This document shows positions 8,545-16,787 of a DNA stretch of 64,000 nucleotides, piece by piece. The notes below the pieces were generated by a model. The model was not told the DNA's origin. It worked only from the letters and a program-made list of their open reading frames with translations, and did no database searches. Where the stretch lies: contig VGMX01000005.1 of the NCBI GenBank assembly GCA_016866305.1, positions 62,001 to 126,000 on the forward strand. Reading direction: 5' to 3'. The position numbers were made by a program, and so were the translations under genes. Every line of letters begins with the position of its first letter. The stretch's first letter is position 1. The stretch comes from Chlorobiota bacterium (lineage in GTDB: Bacteria; Bacteroidota; Chlorobiia; Chlorobiales; Chlorobiaceae).

Positions 8545-9488
8545 AGCTACGATCGGTCTTTCTGTTACTCCCGATCGTGCTGCTCTTCAGCACGATACTC
8601 TCTGGTGCGGATGTCCCCTATCTGACCGGGAGGATCACCGACAACGCACAGCTGCTGTCTCCGGCGGTTAACCGGTCATTGTCGGACAGCCTGCAGGCAC
8701 ATGAAAAACGCACCGGAAACCAGATTGCCGTCCTGACGATTTCCACACTCGACGGGGAGAGCATTGAAGATTACGCAGTCAGGGTATTTGAATCATGGAA
8801 ACTCGGCCAGAAAGGCAGGGACAACGGTGTTCTGATCGTGGTGGTTCCCAACGACCGGCGGATGCGCATCGAAGTGGGTTACGGTCTTGAAGGAACGCTC
8901 ACCGATGCCATGGCAGGACGCATCGTTCAGAACATTATGACCCCGAAATTCAAAAACGGAGATTTTGACGGGGGTATTGCCGATGGAGCCGGGGCGGTGA
9001 TGGAGGTTCTCGAGGGGGGCGAATTGCCTGAGACCGTCGTCAGTACCGGTTCTGCGAGCAAGTCGAATTTCTTTGAAGTCGAAGGGCCGGAGCTTTCGAT
9101 TCAGGAGCGCATTCTCCTGGGTGCGTTTATTTTCGGAATCATCGGACTGTTTACCGTGATCGGGATACTCACACCGGGTGTCGGATGGTTTTTATACTTC
9201 TTTCTGATACCGTTCTGGGCGGTTTTTCCGATTGTTGTCCTGGGGTCAGGAGGTGCGTTCTCTTGTTTTATCGCTTATATAATCGGCTTTCCGGTAGCGA
9301 AACTCTTCATACGAAAAAGCGAATGGTACCGGAAGGCTCAAAAAGATCTGCGCACCAAGGGACGGGCTTCGATCGGAGGCTTTTCGATCGGTTCCGGCAG
9401 TTCCGGTTCATCATGGTCGTCAGGCGGATCGGGTTTTTCGGGCGGTGGCGGATCATCGGGCGGAGGCGGTGCATCCGGCAGCTGGTAG
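8541..9488 (+). CDS. Secreted/membrane TPM-domain protein with Gly-Ser tail (YgcG-like)
   Basis: 315 aa. An N-terminal signal peptide (LLPIVLLFSTILSGADVPYL) precedes a complete TPM domain (DNAQLLSPAVNRSLSDSLQAH, TGNQIAVLTISTLDG, LGQKGRDNGVLIVVVPNDRR, VGYGLEGTLTDAMAGRI). Two membrane segments follow (about 190-215 and 220-255) and then a low-complexity Gly/Ser tail ending GASGSW. This architecture is typical of YgcG-type proteins, in which the TPM domain lies outside the cytoplasmic membrane. Translationally coupled to the preceding TPM protein, so the two probably work together. Function in bacteria is poorly known; the domain call is secure. Confidence 0.85.
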   Translation: MKLRSVFLLLPIVLLFSTILSGADVPYLTGRITDNAQLLSPAVNRSLSDSLQAHEKRTGNQIAVLTISTLDGESIEDYAVRVFESWKLGQKGRDNGVLIVVVPNDRRMRIEVGYGLEGTLTDAMAGRIVQNIMTPKFKNGDFDGGIADGAGAVMEVLEGGELPETVVSTGSASKSNFFEVEGPELSIQERILLGAFIFGIIGLFTVIGILTPGVGWFLYFFLIPFWAVFPIVVLGSGGAFSCFIAYIIGFPVAKLFIRKSEWYRKAQKDLRTKGRASIGGFSIGSGSSGSSWSSGGSGFSGGGGSSGGGGASGSW

Positions 9489-9527
9489 GAATTCACGGAT
9501 AGTGGGGGAAGGCAAGAGGCTCCCGCG

Positions 9528-9965
9528 TTATTTTGTTTTCCTGATTTCCATCAGTCCGATTCTGGAGTTATGGTCACTGTCACCGTCATTGATCATGATG
9601 AGTTCGATGACGTTGTCGCTCAGAATGTCTCCGACCAGAATATCCTCATCGTGGTCGACCATGTACAGCCGCTTGCCGTCTCTGGCGATAACTCCTGAAA
9701 AACCTTCCGTTATGTTCTTTCCGTCATGGGGCTTCCTTGTGTAGGTACGCTCTCCGTAAAAGATACGGCCATCCTGTTTTTTTATCTCCCATTTGCCATT
9801 TGCGTCCGATGTCGAAGCAAAGCCTCTTTTTTCGTGGTGGTGGCCGTATGTCACGGTTTTCCACTTTCCTGTAAGATCGGGAATTGACGGATCCGCCGAA
9901 GCAACGCCGGAGGAAAAAAACATGCTGGCGCCAAGAAGCGCAGGAACGGCTCCTGAAAGTTTCAT
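9528..9965 (-). CDS. Secreted small beta-rich protein (unknown function)
   Basis: 145 aa from the ATG at 9965, chosen because the sequence then begins with a clear signal peptide (MKLSGAVPALLGASMFFSSGVASA, cleavage after ASA). The mature part has PDLTGKWKTVTYGHHHEKRG, KWEIKKQDGRIFYGERTY, GVIARDGKRLYMVDHDEDILVGDIL and VIELIMINDGDSDHNSRIGLMEIRK. This is a repeating strand pattern reminiscent of lipocalin/YodA-type or DUF-class barrels (the GKW motif near the start is typical). Putative export to the periplasm. It converges with the YgcG-like gene across 39 bp. Confidence 0.65.
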   Translation of the reverse strand: MKLSGAVPALLGASMFFSSGVASADPSIPDLTGKWKTVTYGHHHEKRGFASTSDANGKWEIKKQDGRIFYGERTYTRKPHDGKNITEGFSGVIARDGKRLYMVDHDEDILVGDILSDNVIELIMINDGDSDHNSRIGLMEIRKTK

Positions 9966-10375
9966 GGTAAGGTCTCCCTGTTTTGGGGTGAGCAAGATGC
10001 TCCATCAAATCCGGGTTGCCGGATTGCGGGGGTTTGAAGAAACAATGTACATGATTCCTTGTGGATCAGCAATCAGCAGTTCCGGTTTTACTTCCGTATA
10101 CACGGGCTTCATGACATTGCGGATGTTCGGCAGGAAAGGCTCCCAGCGCGGCATGAATGGATGGTGCGTGTGGGAGAGAGAGTGAACCGGGAACCCGATG
10201 TTTCATGTTCTGAAGCAAAGCCGCATGAGCGTTTCGGCGGTTGTTTTTTCCCTCGCTTTGCGGAAATTTCGTAATTTCGATACTGCGGTACCTATATCCC
10301 GCAAGCCGATCTGACGGAATTTTGTATTGGAACACCGGAATTCCTGTTTATCAACCCTGTATTGAGGAGGTTATC
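9966..10375. other. Intergenic region, no gene supported
   Basis: About 410 bp between the start of the secreted protein (minus strand) and the small repeat peptide (plus strand). Frames exist in both directions but none has a convincing ribosome-binding site or protein-like composition. The region should contain two divergent promoters. The stretch 10244-10360 is richer in A/T (runs of T, AATTTCGTAATTTCG) and is the likely promoter area for the downstream peptide/HAD operon. Confidence 0.5.
10365..10370 (+). promoter_or_regulatory. Consensus ribosome-binding site of the SPKPKPN peptide gene
   Basis: AGGAGG, a perfect Shine-Dalgarno sequence, sits five bases before the ATG at 10376. It is the main evidence that the very short, low-complexity gene behind it is translated. 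Confidence 0.75.
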
Positions 10376-10528
10376 ATGACACCGTCAACGGAGCCCGCCA
10401 CTCCTGCCGTCAGCAGTCCCAAACCGAAACCGAATGTGGCCGTTGCCTCATCCACTACCGCTTCAGGGATGAGTCCGAAGCCGAAACCGAACGTTGCAGG
10501 ACGGATTTCAGGTAATCCGGCCGGGTGA
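10376..10528 (+). CDS. Small Pro/Lys repeat peptide (two SPKPKPNVA units)
   Basis: 50 aa. It consists of Ala/Thr/Ser/Pro-rich sequence containing the nonapeptide SPKPKPNVA twice (around residues 14-22 and 33-41), with no Cys, Trp or membrane segment. It is therefore probably extended and basic. A perfect AGGAGG precedes the ATG. The gene ends next to the HAD gene (start ATG 10559), suggesting one transcript. I do not recognise the family. It could be a nucleic-acid- or polyanion-binding peptide or a secreted peptide precursor, but no motif decides. The strong ribosome-binding site and internal repeat argue that it is real rather than a chance frame. Confidence 0.55.
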   Translation: MTPSTEPATPAVSSPKPKPNVAVASSTTASGMSPKPKPNVAGRISGNPAG

Positions 10529-10558
10529 GTGAGGGTGGAGCCTGAACAATTGAAGATA

Positions 10559-11239
10559 ATGGACATAACGGTCGCCTTTGATGTATACGGAACCCTGATC
10601 GATCCGCAGGGTATAACGGAAATGCTGCATGAGCATCTGGACGGTCCGGTTGCATCGGATTTCGCAAGGGTTTGGAGGGAAAAACAGCTCGAGTACTCCT
10701 TCAGACGCGGTCTCATGCAGAATTATGAAACGTTTGCGGTTTGTGCCGTTCAGGCTTTTGCCTACACCTGTTCCCTTTTCGGCCTGCATCCGGATGAGGA
10801 GGAAAGAGAACGGATCATGAGCGCCTACGCTGTTCTGCCTGCATACCCCGATGTACAGGCCGGCCTTGAAAAGGTCAGGAATGCAGGGTTCAGGATGTAT
10901 GCATTCTCGAACGGAAGCGCCGAGGCTGTTGACAGGTCGCTTTCCCATGCGGGGCTTGCTGAATATTTTCTGGATATCGTAAGCGTCGATGAAGTGCGCA
11001 CATTCAAGCCGGATCCGGGAGTGTATTGCCATTTTCTGAGAAGAGCTGCAGTTTCATCCAGGAGCGCCTGGCTGGTATCAGCCAATCCTTTCGATGTTAT
11101 CGGAGCGCTCTCTGCGGGCATGAATGCTGCCTGGGTGAAGAGAAGTGCGGATATGATCTTTGATCCGTGGGGCATCGAGCCGATGCTTACTCTCTGCAGC
11201 CTTGAAGAGCTTGCCGGTAAACTGGAAGCATATCGATGA
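10559..11239 (+). CDS. HAD-superfamily hydrolase, type II (S)-2-haloacid dehalogenase-like
   Basis: 226 aa from the ATG at 10559, which gives MDITVAFDVYGTLIDP with nucleophile Asp8; a GTG at 10529 would add ten residues. Motif II Ser/Asn appears in MYAFSNGSAEAVDRS, and motif III Lys in TFKPDPGVY. The last motif, AWLVSANPFDVIGALSAGMNAAWV, is typical of L-2-haloacid dehalogenases rather than ordinary phosphatases (SAN.FD in place of GDs..D). The predicted reaction is hydrolytic dehalogenation or a related ester hydrolysis in the cytoplasm. It overlaps the next HAD gene by four bases (ATGA). The physiological substrate is unknown; many genome homologues are not true dehalogenases. Confidence 0.8.
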   Translation: MDITVAFDVYGTLIDPQGITEMLHEHLDGPVASDFARVWREKQLEYSFRRGLMQNYETFAVCAVQAFAYTCSLFGLHPDEEERERIMSAYAVLPAYPDVQAGLEKVRNAGFRMYAFSNGSAEAVDRSLSHAGLAEYFLDIVSVDEVRTFKPDPGVYCHFLRRAAVSSRSAWLVSANPFDVIGALSAGMNAAWVKRSADMIFDPWGIEPMLTLCSLEELAGKLEAYR

Positions 11240-12027
11240 CCTACAGGCTCCTGATTTTTGATTTTGACGGGACGCTGGCCGATAGCGAAGCGAGTATCAT
11301 GGAGACGCTGCAGCTTGTCGCCCGCGATCTGGGACTGCCGGCGGTTGATCGTGCCGGAGCCAGGCGGAGTATCGGTTTGCCGTTGCGGCGTACGATTGAA
11401 GCCGGGCTTGGTCTCGGCCCTGAAGATGCTCCCGAGGCGGTTGACCTCTACAGAAAGCGTTACCATGAGGTGGCTTTCGACTCGACGTTTCTGTTTCCGG
11501 GGGTGAAGGATACCCTTGACCGCTTGCGGCCCGATTACCTGCTGGCTGTCGCTTCAGGCAAGAGTACCGAAGGGGTGTTGACCATGATGCAGCATCTCGG
11601 TATTTACGGGCATTTTTCCTTTATTGCCGGCGCTCAGGATGTACGGCAGCCGAAGCCTGCTCCCGATATGGTGCTGCTTATGCAGGAAACACTCGATATT
11701 CCGGCTCATGAGTGCCTGGTGGTTGGTGATACCGTTTTCGATATTGAAATGGGTCAACGCGCCTTGGCCGATACCTGTGCCGTTACCTATGGCAACAATT
11801 CAGCCGATGAGCTCCGCTGCATCAATCCGACATTTATCATAAATGCATTCCCGCATCTCATGAACTGTCTTCGAGTAAAGGCGAGCAGTCGGGAACGGAA
11901 ATTTCCGGCCTGCAACTGGCGGCTCCGGAAAGGACAAAAAAAGGAACGGCAAGGCCGTTTCATCAATACGTGCGGGCCAGCGGTCGAACTTGTTGGTAAA
12001 TCGCCTCTATTCCGCTTTTCCCCCTAA
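11236..12027 (+). CDS. HAD hydrolase, phosphoglycolate phosphatase-like, with odd C-terminal extension
   Basis: 263 aa. HAD motif I is LIFDFDGTLADSE (Asp nucleophile at residue 9), motif II AVASGKSTEGV, Lys in RQPKPAPDM and motif IV LVVGDTVFDIEMG, as in Gph/PGP phosphatases of 210-225 aa. Residues about 218-263 are strongly basic and unlike the family (SSRERKFPACNWRLRKGQKKERQG); they probably read through former intergenic sequence after a lost stop or frameshift. Translation is coupled to the upstream HAD gene. The likely activity is small phosphate monoester hydrolysis; phosphoglycolate is the default guess. Confidence 0.82.
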   Translation: MTYRLLIFDFDGTLADSEASIMETLQLVARDLGLPAVDRAGARRSIGLPLRRTIEAGLGLGPEDAPEAVDLYRKRYHEVAFDSTFLFPGVKDTLDRLRPDYLLAVASGKSTEGVLTMMQHLGIYGHFSFIAGAQDVRQPKPAPDMVLLMQETLDIPAHECLVVGDTVFDIEMGQRALADTCAVTYGNNSADELRCINPTFIINAFPHLMNCLRVKASSRERKFPACNWRLRKGQKKERQGRFINTCGPAVELVGKSPLFRFSP

Positions 12028-12036
12028 AGAGGTGAA

Positions 12037-13047
12037 ATGCACATTCCTGAGAAAATCATGCGAAGAAGCCTGCACCTGATTCTGCTGCTGCCGGTGATTG
12101 CCTTGGTTACCGCATTTGCCTGGCATGCGATGTCGCCCGGCAGATCCGTTACCGAGGGTAGAGCTGACCTGCGAACCAACGGCATCTGGCTCCAGCACGG
12201 CTGGATCGGGGACGATGAATGGTTCCTGCGGAACAGGAGGGACCGGTCGAAGTTTCGTAACGATGCCAGAATTGGCGAACTGGCGCATCTCCTTGCCGGG
12301 CAAGGGGTGAGGGACGTTTTTCCGCATCTCTGTCCCTGCATGCCCACAGGGCGGATATCGCCGGCGGATTTCCTGCAGACAAAACGGTTTCTCGACGGGT
12401 TTTCCGGATTCAGGGTTCTGCCCTGGATCGGCGGAGCCCTCGGCAAGCACTGTTTTCCGGAATCCCCGGAGTGGCGCCAGACCTTCGTCACCTCCGTGGT
12501 GGAGTTGCTCGATGCCCATCCGCGCCTGGCAGGCATCCATCTCAATATTGAACCCATGCCAGACGGCAGCAAGGAATTCCTCATGCTGCTCGACGAGCTT
12601 CGCCGTGCATTGCCGCGCGGAAAGATCATTTCCGTGGCGGCGTTTCCGCCTCCGACGGTTTTTCATCCCTATCCTGAAGTCCACTGGGGCAAGACCTATT
12701 ACGGAGAGGTTGCCCGGCGATCCGACCAGATGGTTCCCATGTTGTACAATACGTCGATCCGCTCGGGCAGGCTCTACCGTCATCAGATGCGTGTCTGGGC
12801 TGTGCAGGCGCTTGACTGGTCCGGCAGGACGGAGGTGCTTTTTGGTGTTCCGGCTTACGACGACCCCGGCGTCGGTTACCATGACGCTGATACGGAGAAC
12901 CTCGAAAACGCGCTTTCCGGGATTCATGCAGGGCTGGAAACGTACCGGGCGCTTCCGGAAAACTATGCCGGGGTGTCCATCTACAGCGAGTGGGAGATGG
13001 ACAAGGGCGAGTGGGCCTTTTTCAGGAGGGAGTTCGGTAGTCAGTAG
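12037..13047 (+). CDS. Membrane-anchored or exported GH18-like TIM-barrel protein
   Basis: 336 aa. An N-terminal hydrophobic signal/anchor lies at residues about 11-28 (LHLILLLPVIALVTAFAW). The body has barrel-like strand signatures: GIWLQHGWIGDDEW, VRDVFPHLCP, FRVLPWIGG, LAGIHLNIEPMPDGS, KIISVAAFPPP, QMVPMLYNTS and VLFGVPAYDDPG, ending with GVSIYSEWEMDKGEW. The GIHLNIEP segment resembles the DxDxE active strand of GH18 enzymes, with Glu kept but Asp replaced by Asn. Peptidoglycan- or chitin-related hydrolysis is possible; loss of the Asp may mean altered or no catalysis. The stop codon lies inside an inverted repeat. Confidence 0.6.
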   Translation: MHIPEKIMRRSLHLILLLPVIALVTAFAWHAMSPGRSVTEGRADLRTNGIWLQHGWIGDDEWFLRNRRDRSKFRNDARIGELAHLLAGQGVRDVFPHLCPCMPTGRISPADFLQTKRFLDGFSGFRVLPWIGGALGKHCFPESPEWRQTFVTSVVELLDAHPRLAGIHLNIEPMPDGSKEFLMLLDELRRALPRGKIISVAAFPPPTVFHPYPEVHWGKTYYGEVARRSDQMVPMLYNTSIRSGRLYRHQMRVWAVQALDWSGRTEVLFGVPAYDDPGVGYHDADTENLENALSGIHAGLETYRALPENYAGVSIYSEWEMDKGEWAFFRREFGSQ

Positions 13048-13108
13048 GCAGTAGTCGGTAGATCAAAGATTGAAGACTTAATACTTAATACCCGATACTG
13101 CCTACTGA
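13041..13108. repeat. Inverted repeat behind the GH18-like gene
   Basis: A perfect 13-bp inverted repeat: TCAGTAGGCAGTA at 13041-13053 and TACTGCCTACTGA at 13096-13108, with a 42-nt spacer. The left arm contains the stop codon of the preceding gene. The surrounding 13040-13115 is built from degenerate CAGTAG/TACTG words. Possibly a dispersed intergenic repeat or a weak transcription terminator; there is no T tract. Confidence 0.6.
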
Positions 13109-13272
13109 CCACTGATGTTGAGCCGCTTGCGCTTTCCGGCTTGCTGCTGAAACGAAAATGGTTCTGGAAAAGTGCCGAATTATTAAATTGTCCGGAGGGA
13201 CCGTGGGAATACTCTGGCGCAGCGCCGGACCCTGTAATTCATAACCGATCAATAACCATTAGAGAGAAGAGT

Positions 13273-14154
13273 ATGAAGATGAAACGTGTGGTTCTGTTTT
13301 TGTTGACCAACCTTGCCGTGATGCTGGTGCTGTCGGTGAGCGCCCGTTTTCTGGGTGTCGACCGCTTTCTGACCCAGAATGGACTGGATATGGGCATGCT
13401 GCTGGCATTTGCCGCGCTCATCGGTTTCGGAGGGTCCTTTATTTCTTTGCTGATGTCCAAAACCATGGCGAAGTGGAGCACCGGTGCACGGGTTATCGAG
13501 AGGCCGGCCAACCAGGACGAGGCCTGGCTTGTGGACACCGTCAGACAGCTTTCAAAAAAGGCAAATCTGCAGATGCCCGAGGTGGCCGTCTACGACGGTG
13601 CGCCCAATGCTTTTGCCACCGGCCCCAGCAGGAACAAATCGCTCGTGGCCGTCTCGACCGGGTTGTTGCAGAGCATGAATAAACAACAGGTTCAGGCGGT
13701 GCTTGCCCACGAGGTCGCCCATGTTGAAAACGGCGATATGGTGACCCTGACCCTGATACAGGGGGTGGTCAATACCTTCGTGATCTTTCTTTCCCGTGTG
13801 TTTGCCTATGCGGTGGACAGCTTCCTGCGCAGGGACGATGACGAATCAGGCAGTCCCGGCATCGGCTACTGGATCAGCAGCATCGTCTTTGAAATCGTTT
13901 TCGGCCTCCTTGCAACCATGGTCGTCATGTACTTTTCACGAAAGCGTGAATATCGGGCGGATGCAGGCGCGGCTGCACTGATGGGCGACCGTCGTCCGAT
14001 GATCGACGCCCTGAAGGCTCTCGGCGCTCTCCAGGCCGGCCAGTTGCCGAAGGAGATGGCGGCAAGCGGTATTGCCGGCGGCGGCATGATGGCGCTGTTC
14101 AGCAGTCACCCGCCACTCGAGTCGCGGATTGCGGCGCTGGAATCGGTCCGCTGA
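13273..14154 (+). CDS. htpX: HtpX membrane metalloprotease (M48B)
   Basis: 293 aa from the ATG at 13273, whose first residues [21 protein letters not shown] start the first membrane helix; a longer frame has an uncharacteristic N-terminus. Four hydrophobic segments are visible (about 8-25, 39-60, 158-180, 198-220). The zinc motif HEVAH is at residues 146-150 and the third ligand lies in [11 protein letters not shown]. HtpX is an inner-membrane protease that degrades misfolded membrane proteins together with FtsH. The length is standard. The gene stands alone between an inverted repeat and a good terminator, and the upstream 165 bp should contain its promoter. Confidence 0.95.
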   Translation: MKMKRVVLFLLTNLAVMLVLSVSARFLGVDRFLTQNGLDMGMLLAFAALIGFGGSFISLLMSKTMAKWSTGARVIERPANQDEAWLVDTVRQLSKKANLQMPEVAVYDGAPNAFATGPSRNKSLVAVSTGLLQSMNKQQVQAVLAHEVAHVENGDMVTLTLIQGVVNTFVIFLSRVFAYAVDSFLRRDDDESGSPGIGYWISSIVFEIVFGLLATMVVMYFSRKREYRADAGAAALMGDRRPMIDALKALGALQAGQLPKEMAASGIAGGGMMALFSSHPPLESRIAALESVR

Positions 14155-14176
14155 GATGAACCCGTTTTGAAACAAT

Positions 14177-14201
14177 GCCCTGCAAAACGCGGGGCTTTTT
14201 T
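14177..14201 (+). terminator. Rho-independent terminator of htpX
   Basis: Stem GCCCTGC (14177-14183) with GCGGGGC (14189-14195), seven pairs including one T-G, loop AAAAC, followed by six T (14196-14201). It lies 22 bp after the htpX stop. Confidence 0.8.
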
Positions 14202-14233
14202 ATGATTCAACGCGCGCTCAGGCGGACGCGGAG

Positions 14234-14407
14234 ATGACCGCGTATCTGTGGATGTCGATGATCGGGCGGATTTGCCGTCAGTACGGAAAGGCGACGGCTT
14301 TCTTCGGCCAGATGACCGAGATATCGGGAATCGACAGGCTCCACGCCTACCGGTATCTTGCCGCCCTGGCGGATGGACGATCAACTTCAAACCAATACCG
14401 GACATGA
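14234..14407 (+). CDS. Possible micro-ORF coupled to the next gene
   Basis: 57 codons from ATG 14234 (MTAYLWMSMIGRICRQYGKA...) to a TGA at 14405-14407. That stop overlaps the ATG of the following gene in an ATGA, the arrangement used for coupled genes throughout this window. No ribosome-binding site stands out and no family is recognised. It could equally be the surviving 3' piece of a longer gene. Weak call. Confidence 0.3.
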   Translation: MTAYLWMSMIGRICRQYGKATAFFGQMTEISGIDRLHAYRYLAALADGRSTSNQYRT

Positions 14408-14865
14408 AGAGAAATCCTGCTGGCCATCTCATGCTGTCGGCTGCCGTTTTTCTGGTAGTCGGTACTGTACTTGCCTATCCGTTCTCCGCCCGTGCAGCAA
14501 CGGGAAAAACGACAGGGGTATACACTCCGGCTCCGGGCACCGTGGAGCGCAAGGCGATACTCGATGCCATGCGCCGGAAGGTGAAGGAGCTGCACCAGCT
14601 CGATGTGGTCTTCGTCGTTGTGACCATGAAGGTCGGTAACGGATGGTCCTGGGTGCATACCCGGCCGCAGTCGAAGGACGGCAGCAGTCATTATGAGGAT
14701 GTTCTTGCCCTGCTGAAGAGAACCAAAGGATCGTGGCACGTCGTTGAAATACCCTGCACCGAACCCGATAATCCCGATTGCATCGACAGTCCCGGATATT
14801 TCGGGAAACTCGCCGGCCGCTTTCCCGGAATGCCCCCCGGCCTGCTGCCGGAGGACGGACGGTGA
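14404..14865 (+). CDS. Exported protein of unknown function
   Basis: 153 aa from the ATG at 14404, which begins a signal peptide (MKRNPAGHLMLSAAVFLVVG...FSARA). The mature protein contains GTVERKAILDAMRRKVKEL, VVFVVVTMKVGNGWSWVHTRPQ and HYEDVLALLKRTKGSWHVVEI, followed by two Cys in CTEPDNPDC that could form a disulphide. This pattern (a helix, a strand with GW.WV..RPQ, then W.VVE) recurs in small periplasmic proteins of unknown function. The longer upstream frame is rejected because it would bury the signal peptide. The next gene starts 114 bp downstream and is also exported. Confidence 0.65.
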   Translation: MKRNPAGHLMLSAAVFLVVGTVLAYPFSARAATGKTTGVYTPAPGTVERKAILDAMRRKVKELHQLDVVFVVVTMKVGNGWSWVHTRPQSKDGSSHYEDVLALLKRTKGSWHVVEIPCTEPDNPDCIDSPGYFGKLAGRFPGMPPGLLPEDGR

Positions 14866-14979
14866 GATGATTGCTGCCGCGGTTTTTTCCGGGTGTCCGG
14901 TTTTCCTGCACAAGAGGGAAGCGCATCCGGCGTCCTACTTTCGTAGGAGTATCGTCAACCCTATTTCACACGAAAGATC

Positions 14980-16215
14980 ATGAAAAACCCTTTTTTGCCG
15001 TTTCTTGTGGCTGCCAGTCTCCTGCCCGGAAGCACCGTTCTTGAAGCCGGGCCTGCAGCCGATGCCGGATGTGCCGAGCCGGGCAAGATACGGGACGCAT
15101 CGCTGAAAAAGGCCATGGAGAACTACGCGCTTCAGTACGACAACCTGAGGCCGATCGAAGGCCGGTGCCCATCCGACTACAAACTGGTGCAGCTTGCGCT
15201 CCTGCTCGACACGAGCAACAGCATGGACGGGCTGATCAGCCAGGCGAAAAGCCAGCTCTGGCGCATCGTCAACGAGATGTCGCGCATGCACAAGAGGGGT
15301 GAGCATATCCGCCTGCAGGTGGCGCTGTACGAATACGGCAATAACTCGCTTTCTCCTGCATCCGGTTACATCCGCCAGGTCACGCCCTTCACCGAGGACC
15401 TTGACCTGCTCTCCGAAGCGCTCTTTTCGCTCACGACCAACGGCGGCTCGGAGTATTGCGGCCACGTCATCGGCAGCAGCCTGAACCGGCTGCGTTGGAA
15501 CAGCTCCCGCCAGGGTCTGAAACTGATCTACATCGCCGGCAACGAACCTTTCAGCCAGGGTTCCGTTAGCTACGAGGCCGCATGTCGCTGGGCAGCGGAG
15601 CGGGACATCACGGTCAATACCATCTACTGCGGCGATTACCGTGCCGGGGTCGAGACTTTCTGGAAAAGAGGGGCCGAGATCGGTCGCGGAAGCTATTTTT
15701 CCATCGACAGCGACATGGCCACGCAGGGGATCGTCACCCCTTACGATCAGGATCTCATGATGCTCAACAGCCGGATCAACACCACCTATGTGCCTTTCGG
15801 CAGTGAGGGAAAGGCGCATCAGGCCAGGCAGGCAAAGCAGGACATGAATGCGGCTGCGGTTTCAGCTCCTGTTGCCGCCGAGAGAGCGGCTTCGAAAGGT
15901 TCGAAACTGTACGAGACTTCCGGGTGGGATCTCGTGGACGCCCTCGACAGAAAAGCCGTAACGGTTGACAAGCTTGAAAGAGAGAGCCTGCCCGATGAGC
16001 TGAAGGGCAAGTCCCCTCAGGAAATCGTGAGCTATGTTGAAAGGAAGAAGCTGGAAAGGGAGGTATTGAAGCAGCAGATTGCGGAGCTTGGCCGCAAGCG
16101 CGACGCCTGGGTGCAGCAGAAAGAGCGGAAGATGCCAGGAGGTCGGAGTCTCGGGGCGGTTATTCTCAAAGACCTGCACACCCGCGCTGCATCGAAAAAC
16201 TTCGGATTCAAGTGA
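14980..16215 (+). CDS. Exported von Willebrand factor A-domain protein
   Basis: 411 aa. The signal peptide is MKNPFLPFLVAASLLPGSTVLEAG. The VWA domain spans about 65-270 with the MIDAS motif LLDTSNSM (Asp77, Ser79, Ser81), YEYGNNSLS, TTNGGSEYCGHVI supplying the conserved Thr/Gly-Gly, and LIYIAGNEPF. The C-terminal third (about 315-400) is charged and helical (DKLERESLPDEL, SYVERKKLEREVLKQQIAELGRKRDAW) and likely forms a coiled coil. Probably a periplasmic metal-dependent protein-binding module. No partner such as an AAA+ MoxR gene is adjacent. Function unknown beyond the domain. Confidence 0.82.
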   Translation: MKNPFLPFLVAASLLPGSTVLEAGPAADAGCAEPGKIRDASLKKAMENYALQYDNLRPIEGRCPSDYKLVQLALLLDTSNSMDGLISQAKSQLWRIVNEMSRMHKRGEHIRLQVALYEYGNNSLSPASGYIRQVTPFTEDLDLLSEALFSLTTNGGSEYCGHVIGSSLNRLRWNSSRQGLKLIYIAGNEPFSQGSVSYEAACRWAAERDITVNTIYCGDYRAGVETFWKRGAEIGRGSYFSIDSDMATQGIVTPYDQDLMMLNSRINTTYVPFGSEGKAHQARQAKQDMNAAAVSAPVAAERAASKGSKLYETSGWDLVDALDRKAVTVDKLERESLPDELKGKSPQEIVSYVERKKLEREVLKQQIAELGRKRDAWVQQKERKMPGGRSLGAVILKDLHTRAASKNFGFK

Positions 16216-16230
16216 TTTTTAGCGGGGAAA

Positions 16231-16275
16231 GCCTGAACGCCGAACCGCGGCATGACGTTTCAGGGCGGTTCAGGC
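16231..16275. repeat. Strong intergenic hairpin
   Basis: GCCTGAAC (16231-16238) pairs with GTTCAGGC (16268-16275), extended by GCC/GGC next to the arms. It is 16 bp after the VWA stop, without a T tract. A factor-dependent terminator or mRNA end is plausible. The rest of 16216-16459 shows no gene. Confidence 0.5.
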
Positions 16276-16459
16276 GTCCTGGCCTCAGGCGCTGGGCTCC
16301 GGAAAGGAGTCGGTGATGTGAACGAACCGTGAATTTTTCCTGCAAAAACCTCCGGTTCCTTTTTCCGGAAATTCCTGTGTATATTTAAAAATGATGTTTT
16401 AAAGCCAGTAGGCAGAGTGCGCCCATTCGGCCTGTAACCCAAACTTCAAAAGGAGTTGC

Positions 16460-16708
16460 ATGATGCTGAAGGACGCTGCTGCTGCGGCTGGAGGTGCAAT
16501 TCTCCTGACGCCTTTGGGAATGCCTCTTGTCCTGCATGGAGTTGCCGGGGTGCTTGTGGGCGGTGCAGGACTTTTTATCGTCGATTCGGTCTTGAAACAG
16601 GTCATGGAGAGCATCGGCTCTCCCCAGGACAGTCCTGATGCCCGGGCCGGTACCGCCGGCGGAAGCGGTGTGGTTCACGTGGATGTGACCACTCAGGAAG
16701 GCGATTAA
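16460..16708 (+). CDS. Micro membrane protein, Ala/Gly-rich (paralogue 1)
   Basis: 82 aa. The ATG at 16460 follows AGGAGTTGC, a good ribosome-binding site (ATG 16463 is equally possible). One long hydrophobic stretch (residues about 6-45: GGAILLTPLGMPLVLHGVAGVLVGGAGLF) could form one or two helices. It is followed by DSVLKQVMESIGSPQ and an acidic tail. It shares layout with the gene at 16951 on the other side of the tRNA: Ala-Gly-rich start, P-L-x-x-P, G-h-A/G-h-G-h-F, then a short S-h-h-x-Q-V segment. Unknown function. Confidence 0.6.
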   Translation: MMLKDAAAAAGGAILLTPLGMPLVLHGVAGVLVGGAGLFIVDSVLKQVMESIGSPQDSPDARAGTAGGSGVVHVDVTTQEGD

Positions 16709-16787
16709 ACGTTTGTTGCAAGAAGTTTTCTGTTCATCCGGGTGTAACCGGGGCGAAGGGCTTCCGGATGCGGAAGAGGGGAGGGAG

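Noticed and set aside
13041-13108. Inverted repeat as insertion-sequence ends
   Set aside because: The spacer is only 42 bp with no transposase and no target duplication; a simple intergenic repeat is more likely.
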